This document shows, piece by piece, positions 7,552-7,815 of a DNA stretch of 7,815 bases. The stretch comes from Candidatus Margulisiibacteriota bacterium. Lineage in GTDB: Bacteria > Margulisbacteria > Marinamargulisbacteria > DT-59. A program made the position numbers and the translations under genes. Within the stretch, counting starts at the first letter, position 1. Each line of letters opens with the position of its first letter. The notes under the pieces were generated by a model that ran no database searches, had not been told where the DNA came from, and worked only from the letters and a program-made list of their open reading frames with translations. The stretch covers positions 1 through 7,815 of the forward strand of contig JABSQL010000467.1 in assembly GCA_013215865.1 (NCBI GenBank). Reading direction: 5' to 3'.

Positions 7552-7680
7552 CTATTTGAATTCTCTCATTTCTTCTTCAATTCGCATTTCACAATTGGCT
7601 ATGCTTACGACTGTTAGCTTTATCATTTCATTAAAATCTATTGATGATTTTTCTTCGTTTCTGCCCAGTAATTCTGGGCT
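7552..7680 (-). other. Protein-like short open frame without a convincing start; possible gene remnant or microprotein
   Basis: On the - strand a frame opens after TAG (complement of 7681-7683) and ends at TAG (complement of 7552-7554), giving 42 codons. It starts SPELLGRNEEKSS and ends EMRIEEEMREFK, with a balanced, amphipathic composition that resembles real protein. The only ATG with useful length, at 7626, leaves 24 residues (starting MIKLTVVSIANC) and has no clear ribosome-binding site. A CTG near the beginning is a poor alternative. It ends 53 bases before the start of the 583-aa gene on the same strand. It may be a decayed C-terminus, a small leader gene or chance; the lack of a start keeps confidence low. 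Confidence 0.22.
7663..7679. repeat. Perfect 6-bp hairpin GCCCAG-taatt-CTGGGC
   Basis: GCCCAG (7663-7668) and CTGGGC (7674-7679) form a perfect inverted repeat with a five-base AT loop. Neither strand has a T-run straight after the stem, so a classical intrinsic terminator is unlikely. It lies upstream of the 583-aa gene and downstream (on the - strand) of a C-rich tract. It could be an operator, an mRNA stem that protects an RNA 3' end, or chance. Confidence 0.4.
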
Positions 7681-7720
7681 CTATAGAACAAACAGTGGGT
7701 AAAGCTGAGGGTAAATAAGT

Positions 7721-7780
7721 AGGGACGAAAGTGACAGTGAGATTGAAAGCAGGGGAAACAGGGAGAAAAGAGAGATAAAA
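7721..7780 (-). promoter_or_regulatory. C-rich, G-poor tract on the - strand; candidate Rho-utilisation (rut) region
   Basis: Over these 60 bases the + strand has 22 G and 4 C and is about 85% purine. A - strand RNA would therefore be C-rich and G-poor, with many pyrimidine-C dinucleotides, which is the known composition of Rho loading sites. All frames are broken by stops on the + strand. On the - strand frames stay open here only because the tract lacks purines, and their translations (runs of Leu, Ser, Pro, Phe, Cys) do not look like protein. It may mark Rho-dependent ending of a gene beyond the right edge, or a leader of the 583-aa gene. Apart from the short frame and hairpin listed separately, 7499-7815 shows nothing else I can support. 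Confidence 0.25.
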
Positions 7781-7815
7781 CCAAACCTTTAAATATCCCT
7801 TCAAGTAACAAATAA

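Noticed and set aside
7505..7569. ATTCTCTCAT direct repeat (7505-7514 and 7560-7569)
   Set aside because: A 10-bp repeat 55 bp apart near the 583-aa start is noticeable, but it is low complexity; one copy overlaps the ribosome-binding region and the other the short frame, so chance is likely.
7684..7815. Open - strand frames across the right edge as the end of another gene
   Set aside because: Two frames stay open, but only because the tract is pyrimidine-rich; translations are runs of Leu, Ser, Pro, Phe and Cys with no protein-like pattern.
1..7815. CRISPR array, tRNA, rRNA or insertion sequence
   Set aside because: Reading both strands showed no regularly spaced repeats, no tRNA-like cloverleaf, no transposase motifs and no paired terminal inverted repeats.

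Overview
The window is AT-rich DNA, judged by eye to be in the high-30s percent G+C. It is dominated by one very large signalling gene on the + strand, flanked on both sides by genes on the - strand. Start sites look bacterial, with a clear AAGGAG ribosome-binding site on the small left-hand gene and no introns. The large gene belongs to a multidomain Ser/Thr-kinase-like / ATPase / GAF / histidine kinase family. That family is abundant in cyanobacteria (HstK-type proteins) and scattered through proteobacteria and other environmental or host-associated bacteria, with a related architecture in fungal group X histidine kinases. The lineage cannot be named from this window.

Layout, left to right. 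A 47-residue Arg/Pro/Gly-rich small protein (28-171, - strand) has a strong ribosome-binding site and a candidate extended -10 promoter. A divergent intergenic region (172-411) contains a 9-bp direct repeat, TTGTGGGGG, twice at 17-bp spacing upstream of the kinase. The 1746-residue kinase occupies 412-5652 on the + strand. A short convergent gap (5653-5746) holds a long-loop inverted repeat that may terminate transcription from both sides. An unrecognised 583-residue, charged, mostly helical protein lies on the - strand (5747-7498). The last 317 bases (7499-7815) hold no convincing complete gene. They contain a protein-like short open frame that lacks a good start, a perfect 6-bp hairpin, and a strongly purine-rich + strand tract that would make a C-rich, G-poor RNA on the - strand.

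Functional picture. The kinase has no membrane segment, a complete histidine kinase core (H-box, N-box, G1, G2) and an ATPase module with intact Walker A and B motifs. Its N-terminal Ser/Thr kinase fold has lost the catalytic Asp (HKE instead of HxD) and the Mg-binding Asp of DFG (NLS), so it is probably a pseudokinase used for sensing or binding. No response regulator or phosphotransfer protein is visible here, so its output partner must lie elsewhere. The 47-residue and 583-residue proteins are orphans. Nothing in the sequence ties them to the kinase apart from adjacency and, for the small one, a shared divergent promoter region.
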